The notes below the pieces were generated by a model that saw only the letters and a program-made list of their open reading frames with translations, did no database searches and was not told the origin of the DNA. Positions 34,021 to 51,200 of a DNA stretch of 64,000 nucleotides are shown piece by piece (position 1 is the stretch's first letter; every line of letters begins with the position of its first letter). Source of the DNA: Bagarius yarrelli (Eukaryota; Chordata; Actinopteri; Siluriformes; Sisoridae); NCBI GenBank assembly GCA_005784505.1, contig VCAZ01000015.1, positions 5,545,668 to 5,609,667 of the forward strand. The letters are read 5' to 3'. The position numbers and the translations under genes are program-made.

Positions 34021-34744
34021 CAGTTATGGGTGCGCTTAGTAAAGCAATTAAAAATAAATATTCATATGTAAAATTGTAACTGGCCTAACTAAATGTGATT
34101 TCAAATTTAACTATAAGATGTAGAAAGTACTTCACTTTCCTTCCTGCCATGACACCCTAACATCTACACTTACTGTCCATTTTGTAGACCTAAACATTTA
34201 TGCATTTCTCCAATCATCTGGCCATGTGCTTATTTGATTCCCCAGATCCATTTGGCTATTTTCCCTTGACCTCCTTTTTAACAACGTCACTCACAGAACT
34301 GATGCTTACTCAATGTTTTTGTTTTTCACAATATCCTGTGTAAACTCTACACACTGTGTGTAAAATTTCCAAGATATCAGCATTTTCTGAACTACTTTAA
34401 CAGGACCATCTGCTACCAACATCCCTGCTCTGGGTAAGGTGTTTGAGATCATATTTGTTTCCTTATTCTGATGTTTAGTGTAAATATTAACTAGAGCCTT
34501 AACCCTCATTTCGCTTGATTTGATCCATTGTGCTGCTGCCTATATCCCAGTAAATGTCACATTATTATTATTATTATACGGACTACAACAGCAGTGCCCA
34601 GCCACTATCTGTATATATACATACAGTACACACACATATATAAATATATTGTTTTTCTTACTAAAATAATACTAAAATACTGAGTGTGGAGTGAATTAAT
34701 AACATAATATAATGAATAATAGCAGATTATAAAAACAGATTCTT

Positions 34745-34920
34745 TTAGCATTTGGCGGATGCCTTTATCCTAAGCAATTTACATTTATCTCATTTATACG
34801 ACTGAGCAATTTGGAGTAAAGAGCCCTGCTCAGACGTCTAACAGTGATAACTTGATGCTGCTTGGAATGGAACCCAGATCTTCCAATTATTAGCCCAACA
34901 CCTCAACCACTGCACTGTTT
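34745..34920 (-). mobile_element. tRNA-derived SINE, minus orientation
   Basis: Tail-first copy (gcatttggcggatgccttta) ending in the complement of the tRNA-like head. Strongly diverged. Confidence 0.65.
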
Positions 34921-35337
34921 TTTTTTTAAGGATCAGCTTTGCAACACTGTCTGATTAAAAGCTCTTAATAAATAAAAATAAATGTATTTGTCCTTTTCTC
35001 TTTTTTCTTATTTTGTGTCCCCATAGATAGCAATCTTCAATATTGTGGATTTCACGATGTCTTCACAAAGGCAAACGTATCAGTAAAAAATGCATTTCTT
35101 TTATGCGTTTATTCGATAATAAATAGAACACAATGTATTTGGAGCCTCTAAGTTTTTACTCTGAACTGTATTATACAAATCTCCAGACATCATGAGTCAG
35201 CCATCTATCCTCATCTTCCGCTCTATACTAATAAATACCACAATAGAATGACTGTTGTATGTCTATAGAACAACATACAGTACATCATGACTCTAAAGCT
35301 TGTAAAGTTTCTCAGAAGTTTCTATTCATGCTTTTGC

Positions 35338-35339
<2 letters not shown>

Positions 35340-35367
<28 letters not shown>
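35340..35367. repeat. (GT)n microsatellite
   Basis: About fourteen GT units in the rnf13-TSC22 intergenic region. Confidence 0.95.
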
Positions 35368-35371
<4 letters not shown>

Positions 35372-35867
35372 GTGTGTGCAGTGTTTGCATGTTTTCCCAG
35401 CTTCCTCTGGCAACTCCAGATTCTTGTCCCAGTCCACATAATGTGTCAGTGTGTAAGTGTGTGTGTGCAATTCTACTATTCTATAAGTTAACACTTTTGT
35501 TTGATTCAAAATCCAATGAATTAGTTTCCAAGGTTTCTGTGACCCATGTGTCAAAAAAATATATGTAGATTAATAGATATTGGATTTTACAATATATATT
35601 ATTGTAGATTATTTGCAGGATTTATTTATTTATTTTTTTAACAATTTATATTGATTTTATCTCATAGTTGTATAACAAGCTTAAAAGAGGAGTGTGTGAA
35701 TTTGTATAATTTGCTGCTTTGTATAGAAGGATATTGTTCGTCAGTCCAGATATAGAGAATTTTACTAAAAATCCTCAGGCTAACAATTATTTAAAACATC
35801 ACTAAAAACGATCACGCATAGACGAAAAACTTATTTTAAGTTATAGACTATAATATAATTATTTCTA

Positions 35868-36015
35868 TGGCATTTGGCAGACGCCCTTTTACAACTGAGC
35901 AAACGGGGGTTAAGGGCCTTGCTTAGGGCCCAGCAGTTGCAACTTGGTGGTCCTGGAAATCGAACCACGATCATCTTATTGGCGGTCCAGCACTTGACTA
36001 TTGTTTCCTGGTGGA
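35868..36015 (-). mobile_element. tRNA-derived SINE, minus orientation
   Basis: catttggcagacgccctttt and gggttaagggccttgcttag mark the tail, followed by a diverged head complement. Confidence 0.7.
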
Positions 36016-36369
36016 TCAATAGTTAATTGATGGCATTTTAAAGTTATCTGTTACAGTAATAATACATTTTAATCTTACAGCTCAAAATAACTGTTAATTG
36101 GCACATTTTGATGAAGGATGGGTTCCACTTTCAGTCATAGTTTTTCTTTAGGTTTCTTCCTGATTCCAGAGTTTTTTCTTGTTACTGACACCTTTTACGT
36201 GTTCGGACTCCTGTATAGCTGCTCTGTAACAATTTCCACAGTCATGTATAATTACAATAAACCTAAAAAGTTGAGTAAATTACTTTTGTTTGCCTATCGG
36301 TAAACAATTATGTGTAAATACGTTTAAACACAACCTAAACAGCAGCTAGAGTTCTTACTAGAACCAAAA

Positions 36370-37250
36370 AGTATAATGATATTAGCCCGGTTCTGTCAAC
36401 ACTGCACTGGTTTTCTATTAAATATCGAATTTTAAAATCTTGTTAATGATTTATAAAGCCCTTAATCGTTTAGCACCTCAGTACCTGAGTGAGCTCCTAT
36501 CCTCTTATAGTCCTCCACGTCCGCTGTGCTCTCAGGACTCAGGTATCTGATAATAACTAGAATAACAAAATCAACTGCAGGTGGGTGATCCTTTTCTTAT
36601 CTAGGGCCTAAACTTTGGAATGATTTACCCTGCACTGTTCAGGAGGCAGACACACTCTGCCATCTTAAAACTAGATTAAAGACACATCTCTTTAACCTGG
36701 CCTACACATAACACACACATTTTCATTATTCAAATCCGTTAAAGGATTATCAGGCTGCAATAATCAGGTCAACCGGAACCGGGAAACACCACCAACAACA
36801 CAATATATATATATGTATATTATAAGTCGGATGGCATCTACACTAACACGTCTGATTCTTTGTCATTCCGAGCTCACCGTCGCCGCCATCACTTGGAGAC
36901 AATAAGGCAGTTTTCTTGCCATCCAGGCAAGACCACAGAAGCTTTGCTGCAGTATGGGTAACCTACTGGTTTATCTGGTCAGAGGAGAACTGCCCCCCCC
37001 CGACTGAGCCTGGTTTCTCCCAAGGTTTTTTTTCTCCATTTTTTCACAGATGGAGTTTTGGTTCCTTGCCGCCGTCGCCTCTGGCTTGCTTAGTTGGGGA
37101 CTCTAAATTTATGCATATCAATCAAATTGAGTGTTTTAATGAATGTTTAATATTGTCGTTTTTGATGTAATTCTGTAAAGCTGCTTTGAAACAATCCCGA
37201 TTGTTAATAGTGCTATATAAATAAAGGAAACTTGACTTGACTTGACACAC
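36370..37250 (+). mobile_element. LINE 3' end (copy B), plus orientation
   Basis: Same family as copy A (15779-16590) but in the opposite orientation. It retains the reverse-transcriptase C-terminal stretch, the long 3' UTR (caggtcaaccggaaccggga, cggatggcatctacactaac) and an acttgacttgac tail at 37228-37244. It carries about 65 bases that copy A lacks. The frame is interrupted. Confidence 0.8.
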
Positions 37251-37295
37251 TCACGCACAGCATGGACATCTTACTAAGTTTGTTGTCAGAGAATT

Positions 37296-37539
<244 letters not shown>

Positions 37540-37809
37540 GTTCCAGGCCATCCCAAAAGTGTTTAGTGTGTTTAAGGTCAGAGTTTTCTGCAGGTTATTC
37601 CAATTCCTTGAATAGCCTACTTCTGTGTGTCCCATGCTACACAAAAAATGTAATTATTATTATTGTTATTATTATTATTATTGCATTATTATGCAATAGC
37701 AAAAAAAAAAAAACTTCTGTCATCTTAATTAATATCATGTCCTAACTTGGAGTGTGTGTCCTTTGTTAAGACTTTTTTCTAATTTAATGAAACAAACTGC
37801 AACCAGCCC

Positions 37810-37816
37810 TATAAAG
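37810..37816 (+). promoter_or_regulatory. TATA box of TSC22-domain gene
   Basis: TATAAAG lies 93 bases upstream of the first candidate ATG in an otherwise open stretch. It would place transcription start near 37840. Confidence 0.6.
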
Positions 37817-37902
37817 GGGTGGAGTTTGAACTTTATGAAACCAGCCTAACTCCCCTTTCACTCAAAGCAGTTCTGTCACTACACTTTATTAAAGTTGTGA
37901 TT

Positions 37903-40562
<2,660 letters not shown>

Positions 40563-41689
40563 CTACCAAACAAAAGTCATTACTGCAGTCGTCATGACAT
40601 CACCATTCGTGAGCAATTTAAAAATGTAATCTTTACAAGTGTTGATTACCCGAACAGCGGCTCTTTTTCTGCAAACATACAACCTCATTTAAATCTAGCA
40701 TGTGTTTAGTGTTAAGTGTTGCTTTGTCCCAGTGTACATTTATTAATGTCTTATACACGAGCCAATAGTAAGACCAACGCTTGTGAGAAGGTTGTATGTT
40801 GTGTTACTTTTTTAAGTCTGAGCATTGTATTTTTATAAAATGTTATATGTTGCACTTGTTTTGCACACGTTTCAGAGTAGACTTTTACTATAACTTATAA
40901 TATAGGATAACAAGTCATTTTATGTCACTTTTTGGGTCATTTTTGGTCATTTTCTAGACATTTATAGTGAGTTAAGGGTGACCTCTACAGGCTAAATCAT
41001 GACTGACTCATTTTACATTGATAAATTACATACAGCCTTAATTTTCTATTAGATAAGTATGATTTTGTAAGAGAGTCTGTACTGCCCAGTGTGTTGGTAT
41101 AATAACCCTATTATAATAAAGCAGTATATCGGACCATCACCTTCATATGTTAATTACGAACATCCTTGCGAGGCGTGGAGGTTATTATAGAAGTAAGAGT
41201 GAGACTAAATCTGAAAAAGGATGTTCATAATTTTTTTATACTAGATTTGTGCCTATTAAAAATTTCCTATTCAGTCAAATTAGAAATTTGAGGCCTGGAG
41301 ATCAGTCAGTGTTCCAGTTTATCCCAGAGGTGTTTTTGGCTTCTTAGTTTCAGGAAGGAAAATAAAATGATCCTACAACATACGAACACATTCTATACAA
41401 AGTATATGTGCTTCCATCTTTTGTCCTAATAGTTTAGGGAAGACACACTTATGTATGTAGTGGTAAAGTTAACTTTTGTAATCATAGTGTATATGCCCTT
41501 GCGAATTCTATACTACATTTAAAAAAAACAATTATTAGCCCTATTTTCCTAAAGATAGCTAATGTATTGTAAAATCCCAGATCCCAGAGCAGTGGCTTTT
41601 TTTCTTTTTAAATGGTCAGTTATTTCAGCCTTTTTTATTAAGCCGTAAGGTTTGGCTGCTTTTGTAAATTATGTGTTTTTCTTGTAAGT

Positions 41690-41690
<1 letters not shown>
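40563..41690. other. Intergenic, TSC22 gene to sh3gl3
   Basis: Probably begins with the TSC22-gene 3' UTR; AATAAA occurs near 41117. A diverged Tc1-like remnant (ccagtttatcccagaggtgt and neighbours, about 41285-41450) is antisense. No other gene was seen. Confidence 0.5.
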
Positions 41691-41693
<3 letters not shown>

Positions 41694-41754
<61 letters not shown>

Positions 41755-41811
41755 AAACACATATATATACACAACACATACATAAGCCATACATACACAC
41801 ACACTCACTCT

Positions 41812-41882
<71 letters not shown>

Positions 41883-41970
41883 CATCAAACACATATACAT
41901 ATACACACACATACATACATATACATCACACACACACTACACAACACTCTCTCTCTCTCTCTCTCTCTCA

Positions 41971-42001
<31 letters not shown>

Positions 42002-42032
42002 CTCTCTCAATCTCTCAACCTCTCCTCCCCCC
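41694..42032. repeat. (CT)n tracts upstream of sh3gl3
   Basis: Four CT runs are separated by short CA/TA-rich pieces and end in a C-run. The 3' edge is under 200 bases from the sh3gl3 ATG. Ser/Leu open frames across it are artefacts. Confidence 0.95.
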
Positions 42033-42224
42033 CCCCCCATCCCTGAGAGTCACTCTGCTCAAGCTTCACTGCACGTTACTCGGTACCCGAGTACAACGCT
42101 GAGGGTCCGACTGCTATATTTTTAACGATCGCTGCAGGATTATTTGGATTATTATTGTTGTTTTCCCACAGTTTTGACTTTATTCTACCTCTTTTTCGAC
42201 TTTTGTCTCATTTTTTAATTAAAG

Positions 42225-45200
42225 ATGTCGGTGGCGGGTTTAAAGAAGCAGTTTCATAAAGCCAGTCAGGTAAAACCAGAGAAACCTCACAGTTCCTGTT
42301 TACTCTTTTCGTCGCTGTCTAACGTTCCTTCGCATGCAAGCTTTTGTTTTTAAAAAAAATAATATAATAGTTCACATTTTTATTTATACTCTTACAGAAT
42401 AAACTATATTTGTTTTTAGCCGTGTTTGTTGACGCTGAGAGGGACGGCCTGAATAATATACTCTCATCCTTTTTCAAAAACTCGGATTTTTTTTTGCTGT
42501 TTTCAGACACAGAGGCTGATTTATTGAAATTATTTACTTACAATGTTTGCCTATAACTTATGAATAAAAAAAATACGAATTAAACCCTATCAGATATATT
42601 ACATCATGCTAACTGGTGGCTACTACTTTCTCATTCTTTCCCATTCATTGTTAGCAGTGCTAGCATGTTCTGTAAGTACGTTTCTAAGGTAACGGTACGT
42701 CGGTCTGGTCGGGTTGCACCGCTCGTGCTCTTCTTCTCAGGTCGTTAGCAACAATGCTAGCTAGTTTGCTGTTTGAAGTCTTTCTGCTTGGCCAACACGG
42801 TATGTCGAAGCTGAAAAAAGTGAATTTACATTAGACTTGGCGATTTCACACTAATAAAGCAATAAATAATTAATAAATCATTAATTCAGATGCCTGCATG
42901 TGGTATTACATATTTATATAACTGTTTAAGCGTTTTTTAAGACCTCCTCTGGTCAACAGGTTTAAACAGGAGAGAAATAAGTTGACAAAATCAAAAAAAA
43001 TCGAAAGGCAATAATTGTAATTTTAAATTATTTTATATGTAAAGTTTTAAATTACTGTTAAAATGTTGACTCGACACCCACAGTCTTGAATGGTCTCATG
43101 GGAACAGGAGTAAATGGTTTATTTATTAATTCAGTGCTGCCAGTATATGTTTATCTGATGGGACACAAAATATATGTAAAATAGATGTAAAAATGTGTAA
43201 AAATATAATATCTGAGGAAGGTGGTGGATCAATGGTTAAGGTGTTGGACTGCTAACCAGAAGATTATGGGTTTAATACCCACTTCCACCAACTTCTGCGC
43301 CCCTAAGCAAGGCCCTTAACCCTCAGTTGCTCATCTGTATAGATAAAAAAAAATACTGTAAGTTGCTCTGGATAAGAATGTCTGCCAAATACTGTAAATG
43401 TAAACCAGGTTCTCTGTGGTTGCTTGGCACATTTTCTTCTAATCTATCAGCACACGGGGATCAGCGCTTAGTACCATGAGTGAGCTGGTACAGATGTGCG
43501 AGTCAGGCACAGCAGCATTGCAGCGGCATTTCAGTACCACAGCTGGATTGCGAAAGCTGGGCCGAAACATAAAAGATGGTTAGCACATTGCACAGAAAAA
43601 ACAGCTGACTGATAATGCACACTATATGGCTGAAAAGCTGTGGTCGACTTATGAGCAACATCAGTGTGTTCTATCTCAACTGTTCCCACAAAGCTGGACG
43701 CAGACAATGGTTTAGAATGTCTTTTATTGCATTATTACAAAAGCCCTTAAGCTCCATTAAGACATGGGTTGAAGTAAAAGTTAAGGTAAAAGAACTTAAA
43801 CGATTTATGATAGATGTACCTGATCAACTGGTACATAATTGCAAATTTGACCTGATTTATATGCAAAGACAAAGTGGAAATAATGCGACAATTATCTTCA
43901 GTCAGACAGCAAGGACTCACATAATATTGTGGTCCTAATATCCTTAATAATAGTATATTGTTAAATGCTAACAACAAGCTCTGAATTGAGTTTTGTTTTT
44001 ACTTTTCCATGTGAGTTAGAGTAAAACCAGATGTTGGCGTCTCTCAGATGTTTTGATGAGTGATGTGGAAATAGGTGACATGATCCAGAAATCGAAAAGT
44101 CCAGAAATCCTTCACTTATTCAAAGAAACATTTCTGGCAATCACATCTGTTTATTCTATAATCAATGTCCATATAACAATGTTTTACTCTTGCATCATCT
44201 ATATGTTGGGTTTAAAACTTTGAGGCTCTGGTGAGTAGATTTTAATTAAAAAATCAATTAGCAGCCGTTGCGATTCATCCTTTGAGATAACTGGTGTATG
44301 AAATTGAAATAACACGGAGTCGCTTTTTGTTTAGTCTTTTAAAGATAAATGCTTGATACTGTGTTATGCACTATTATCTCTGCCAATAAGAACATACAGT
44401 TTGAGCTTATGTTATTTAAAAGAAGAAAAAAGCTGTACAAAGTGTTACTCATATCTCAGATATGTCCCCCAGTAACTGATTAGCCAAGATATGTGGACAA
44501 AGCTTTTGTTTTGGATAGGAGTGCTGTGGTTATTAAGGCTAACTAACATTAAAGAATTTACAAGAATGTTAATGTGTTACATTGAGTATTACAATCAACT
44601 GGGAATTACATTGTAACATAAATGACTCCTTATGTGTACTTTTTTGTTTCACACTGACCTTTTATCCATTTGTACAGTAAACATTCTGGCTTAAAATTAC
44701 ACAAAAATTAGGCACAGATTGGGAATGAGTGTTAAAATAGGTTGGATTCATCATAACCTTATCAGATAAAACAGTTGTTGGTGCTTGACTCCATGACACA
44801 TGTAAATCTAAGCTGTATTTCTGTGTATTTTCTCATCCGCTCATTGACCTGTGCATTCCTCACTTATCTTTTAGCACAGTGTGTTTTTCCTGCCTTTTTC
44901 TGTTTCCAACCCCTGCTGTCACTGGTCTCATCACTGCTTTTCCAAAAAGTCAGAACCCCCCTGCCAGACCGTGATATAGCTTTCCTGTTATTCAGGTTGC
45001 GTGTAATATATACGATTTACTGGTTAGCATGTTATAGAAACAGAAAGCTGAATAAACATCGAATTGTTAGCTATTAAGTTGTCAATGTGCTGTAGCCAGG
45101 CAGCCTGGGAAGGTGGAAATATTTGGCACTGTGCAGTTGGAAAGAAAGCATAAGGACAGCTGTTTTCTAACAGTTCCAAATATGACCAGTTTTTGTGTTC

Positions 45201-48200
45201 TTATTTGAAAAGTCCTTATTGGTTAATGCTAATGGTAACAGGTTATTATAAAGCTCTATAACCAACATTAAAAGACAATAGCTGAAGCAGTTGGTTACTG
45301 TATTTTTTTCTATGACCTGTTGTAACCCGTTAGTGTTATAGTCTTGTTGTGAAACGGGCATAAGACGAGTTGTTTCCTGTTTTTACTTACTTGATGGCAG
45401 TTATAAACTGTCAGTTCAATACCAGTGATGCTTTCATCTGTCTCACATCGCTTGTTGTGCTACTGAGTACTCCCATGCTATGGACAACTTACTGACCATC
45501 AGAAAACTCTAACAAAGTAACACTGACTAAGTAAAAAATAAGTAAAACTCATTGCATTTTTTCTTTAACAAGGTCAAAGAGTTGGACATAAAATTCTTTG
45601 TATCTGTCCTTGTTGAGTACTTCCTGTAGCTGTTGCTAGCCAAGGTTTAAATGATAATAAAACTGCTAGCACTACAGCCAAGTGTGCACTTAAGCAGTTC
45701 ATGACTGCAGTCCATGATGGGACTGTATTACGTTTTGTATTTCTGCATCCCGAATGATCAGTAATAGGGAAAATAATGCAAGATGAGTGTGTGTGGGCCG
45801 TGTTTTGCATTATGGCTGCAACAGACTTTCAAATCGTAGACTTACTTTAGAGTATGCTCACTGAAATGCTTTTGGCTGATTAAACAACATTTTTGGACAG
45901 TGTTTGCATTTCCATTAGCAAGGTTTAGAATTATAACATTGTCAGGTTTAAAAAATTTAACACTAGCACATGTTTAATAATAGTCTAAAATCATTGTGAC
46001 TTTTGCCTTTTTCTTTCGACTGTATATTTTATTAGGCTGGTATTGGTAGTCAGTTACGCTTTTGGCAGATGATCTTTTCAAAGTGAATTACAGTTTATAC
46101 AAGTGCTATGCTTAAGGGCATAGCAGTGGAAGCAGGTGTTCCTGGGTAGAGGTCGACTGATTTATCAGTTTAATTGGCACCAATAGGGGATTCCCAGTGA
46201 TTATCTGTTATTGGTGAAAATTTGGGATTTTTTCCAGGTTGCGTCTGTTGCTGGAGCCACTAGGAAGGGTCCATTGTTATTATCTAGTGCCAGAGCCAAC
46301 ATATCTATAGCGAGAGTGGCCAGCAAGAGTGTAAAGCAAAAATACTGTGCGCTACACAGAGAGCGCATGCCGTCTTTTCACTGTTCAGTGAGCGAAGTGA
46401 TTTGAAATGCTGTGTACTCTTCTCGTATGTACAGTGTTTGGGTGCAAAGTAAGGTTTGTAATGCAGTAAATTGACTTTGTATACTGTTCATAACACCGAA
46501 AGCTGCGTTTTATCTTAATATTTTAAAGTTCCGCTGTATGTCTGATTGTTCATGCAATGTTTAGTTGTATTTGTTCTGTTAGAATCCCAGCTTAGCTTAA
46601 AAATGTTTCACATACTTTAGAAAGTTATTCTTGTTCTGTTACGTCATGACGCAGTGTGTTATTGTTAACGTCTTATATTGATACAGTGTAATGTTTACAT
46701 TATAGTATTATTGCATATAATAATTTTTTACTATTAAGATAGTGATTCAATGTTAATATTAGTTTATTATATTATTTGTTACAGTATTTTTAGTTTAGAA
46801 ACTACGTTCAGAAGCACTTTTCTCTCAGTGTGCCCAATGTGCTACTGTAGGTTTAGATTTACATGAATGCTGAGCCTCTTTTTTAAGCACCGTAACATTA
46901 GTGAAAAAGCTAGGTTTGCACTACCCCGTTCACTTATTAAATATTGATCACGGCTTATGTATTTCGATCTCTCTCTCCTTCAGGATAAGTGTTACTTTCA
47001 CCAGTGTTTATTACCTGTATTACCAATATGAAATAAGGCGTTGAATTGAGGAGAGTCACCACCTTTTTTTTTTATTCAATACAGCATTTGTTTATTACAT
47101 CAGGCATCTGTAATTTATTCATAGATTTGGGAATTATAGATGACTGGGCATATGCAAATATACAATTTTGAACTGTATGATTGTTGCATGTATCATTTTA
47201 AATGTCAGACTTTTAACAAAAAAAAAAGTTTAATGCAGGTTCATATACAATGTATGTTCATATTTAATTGAAACCCTAAGTGTATATCAAGCAACTTTAT
47301 CTTCTGCTCCTGTAGTTGTCGCTGTCAATCATAACGGAAAAAAAAAATAAGGGCATCTGCGGCTTTGTATTGGTTGTATTGTATTTTTATTAAAGTATTG
47401 GAATGTATTGGAATATATATATATATATTGTATTGCAAGATATTTTGATATGTACTGTATCGTGACTCATGTAGCGTATTATGATGCGCTTGCCAATACA
47501 TGGCCTTACAGTAGACCTAAAGTTAATAATCTTTCTTTTTAAATAGATTTTACATTTTTTTTATTTTGTCACTGCTTCCTCATAATTGATTAGTTTCTCC
47601 ATTTCCCCTTTTTTTCATAAGATAATTTTAACACAACCTTAAATCACACTTGTCAAAAGGTGTTGATTTTTTTCCCCTCATATAAAAGCTCTGCTGGTGC
47701 TGTTTCCTTTTACTTATAAATGTTATTGTTTATAATAATACCCACCAAATTGTCCTCATGTCCTGTGGACAGCTTTATGTTATTCTTTGTCTCCATTTCA
47801 ATCTTTAGGTTCCAGATGTTGTGAGCCTTGGCTGCTCATTATTTTGTGTCTTTCTCCTCTGCAGTATTAAAGTATTGCATGTCTTACCGCAATCCTGTTG
47901 TGCTGTTTTGTTGTCAGAGTCTAGTTCTGTCTGTTTCTTGGTGACACCATTTCCTAAGATTTGTTATGTCCTTATGATGTCTGGTTTTGGTCGTAAATTG
48001 ATTTTGGCTTTCTCTTGGCTTTGTCAGCCTGTTTTCTGACTCTGACTGTGAATTATTGCTTTAATTAACCATGTAGTGTATACTCGCATGAGACTTGCCT
48101 GTCATTACAATGTATAGTTGCTTCGTCTGTGATGGGCTGTGGGAATAAAAACTATTTTTTATACTATCTAAAAAGAAAATAAACACAAGAATTATTTATC

Positions 48201-51200
48201 ATTGTCGGCACCACATAGAGAAAAGAAGCAACAATGATTTGGGTGGATAGTTCAGTATTTCAACACAGATAATACAATATAACGCACTCACATGTAGAAC
48301 CCAACCCAAATTTAGAACCTGAAACTGACTTAATTTTCCGACTTGGTTATTTTATTTTATTTTTATATTTGTTCCCCGTAAAAACGTACCGACGCGTGAG
48401 AAGTCACGTGACTCCGCCTGGCCCAGTCAGTGGCTCTGAAGCGGCAGTAAACATTATGGACAAAATAAATAAAAATTTTAAAAACAATGAAAAAATGACA
48501 AATGTCAATTTTTACCTGTGAACGTACAGTATGTACAAAAAGTAAATGTCATCTAAACCAAAAGTTTTAGCTAGATTTCAAATACATATAAGTACTTCTA
48601 ACAGATATTAAAATAGATTTGTTTGAAATATTGTTAAACAATTATGAAGTTTTGTGTTATAAGAATCAGTTCAGTTGTGTGTTAGGGTTTTCTAGCTGAT
48701 TCATGACTGTTGATTCGTTTGATTCGATAATTATTTGCTGATTTTAAACTCAAGTGTATAGTTATTGGGTTTTTTTGTGTATAATAATGCAGGCGGTGGC
48801 TGGGAATCCATCTCTCTTGGGTCCCTGAGAAAATACAAGGGGGCAGTACAGGATGCCCCATCATTTTTTTTTTTTTTAGTTTGTTGGTGTAGGAATCTCA
48901 TTACTTGCAGATCATTGGCTTCAATTACATAAATGCACTATGTTTATTCAAGATTTTTTATCTGTTTCACATTTCCATAAACAGCCAGCATATGAACACC
49001 AGAATGAGTCTAGTGTGTTTATACTGACAGATATACAACACTGGAACTTCCTGTTTTATGTTCAGCCTGTAAAATTAGCTGGTGTAATTTACAAATATCT
49101 ATGTGTTTAGCAACCCAGCAAAAAATATTGTTTAAGAAAATGTATATAATTAGCTTTTAATTTATACTCTTAATAGTCTTGAACAACAGCTAGAGAAATA
49201 TTTATTTAACACTTTTAGTGGTTTGCTCATTTCCTCATTTGAGATTTTAAAAAAAAGCTGAAATCACATCAGCAGATGGCCACCAAGAGATGATGGTATA
49301 GCTTCCAGTTTGTGATGCACCTCCTTAACTTGCCGATTAATCTGTTGTCAAGAAAAACAGCCTCTGTCGCATTTGCTGTGGATGAATGACCTCGATGACG
49401 ATGGCAGCTGATGCTGATGTTGTTTTTCAATCATTGCTCTACTTGTAGCTAAAGCTTTCTTGTGTTTCTGTACTTCCTGTTTTCCATTTGTTGACGTAAT
49501 GTTAGCTTTGCACACTTCTCGTAGATGTTCCTGTAGTGCATTTTCAACATTTAGTTTTTCTTTGGGATGCAGTTTGATTATGTAGGATCTGAAATCATTC
49601 AGAAAACGTTACTTTGATTTCAAAAATGAAGATGCATCACATTAAAGCACATTAAGTACATAACTTAATGTGCATTTTGAAGTATCACATTAGAACTTGC
49701 CTCATTTTTTTTACTGTTCGTTACTAGGTTACCAATAATTTTTTGAAAGATTTGCTTCACTTTAGGATAAAAAAGGCTCTGCCTAATTGAAGATATTTTA
49801 TTTATTGTGCAATGTTTAAGGAAAAGCCAAAGTTGGGGGATGGGAAATCTTAATCTTTTTATAACCGGCCAGGTTACTTATTTGCTCAGACTGATGTTTT
49901 ATAATTGGCTTATTTACATTGAGCACAACCTTAGGTTGTTTGGAAAGGAGACCTTAGTGCAGACTAAATCCTCTCCACATCTTGATAAAATAGTTTTTCC
50001 TCACTTTGGACATTTGTGACCCAAAAAATACAACCCTGTGACCATACAGTGACTGTAGAATCAACCATACAACCATAAAACCATACAGTGGCTGTAAAAT
50101 CTGAGTGTGTGTTTGAATTGTGTGTTGTAGAATATTGATGTCTGTTGTCTGCTTTTTCTTTGTTTATGGCCTTTTTTTTAATTCCAGTGACAATGTGAGA
50201 GATCTCTGAGCCAGAAACTGTACAATTATGATGTAAACCTCCTGCACCATGACTTTTAATGGACTTTATAACATAAAGCTTGTGTCTCTGGATTTATGCT
50301 GTCTTCTAAACCTTTCATTTCTATACTTGGCTTTGCTCAGGACAGGATTGCATTTGAATGCTGTCATTATTGCATGTAGACATCACCTTACAATTTCCTC
50401 CTTATACTGTAAACTATAGCAAAAGTATTTACCCAGAAGTTAATGCAATATGATCAAAATAAAACACCTTAAAACATCAGTAAAAAAACAAAATCAAGAA
50501 AAGTGCATACTATTTGGTGGAATTTGATAAAATTGTCTGCAAATTTGTTATAAGACGTGTCTTGTGATGTCATCATAATTTATTCTTAGCCAAAGCCGTT
50601 CACAATTTATAAACGTGTACAGCTGGCATAGCAGCTGACGTATGTATCTTTACCAGTAAAAGAATAAAAGAGGAACTATGATTTTTTCAAATTCGCCAAT
50701 TCAAGTAGTTCTTTCAAAACTAAACAAATAAACAATCAAATGAATGAGTAAATGAATGAATGAATAAATAAATACAAAAAAATGGAGATAAAAATTTTGC
50801 AAGTTGCATCACAAATTGTAAAAAAAAAGGTGCAGAAAAATGATGCATTTTTGCTGAAATAATAACAATAATAATACTGAATGCGCAATATATGATTGTT
50901 GATGCAAAAATACTTAGTTAAATTACTTACTTAGTTACTTATACGTTATTACTTAGTTAAAATACTTTAATTATTATTAGTTAAATTAAGTTAAATTTAA
51001 GATGCTATTAATAATCATCTAGAATAACAGTGTTATTAGCTGCTAATGTAAGCTCCGCTCGACCTTGTAGGTGGTCGATAAGCGGTGATTGATAAAAGGA
51101 AACAAGCCTTCCTGACGTCAAACCCGTTTCAGCCTGCCATTTTGTGTGATAACCGTAAATTAGTGCAATCACAGATGGATTTGCATCTGGAGCTTGGATT

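Noticed and set aside
41638..42125. Long Ser/Leu and Arg/Glu open frames
   Set aside because: They are translations of CT/GA microsatellites.
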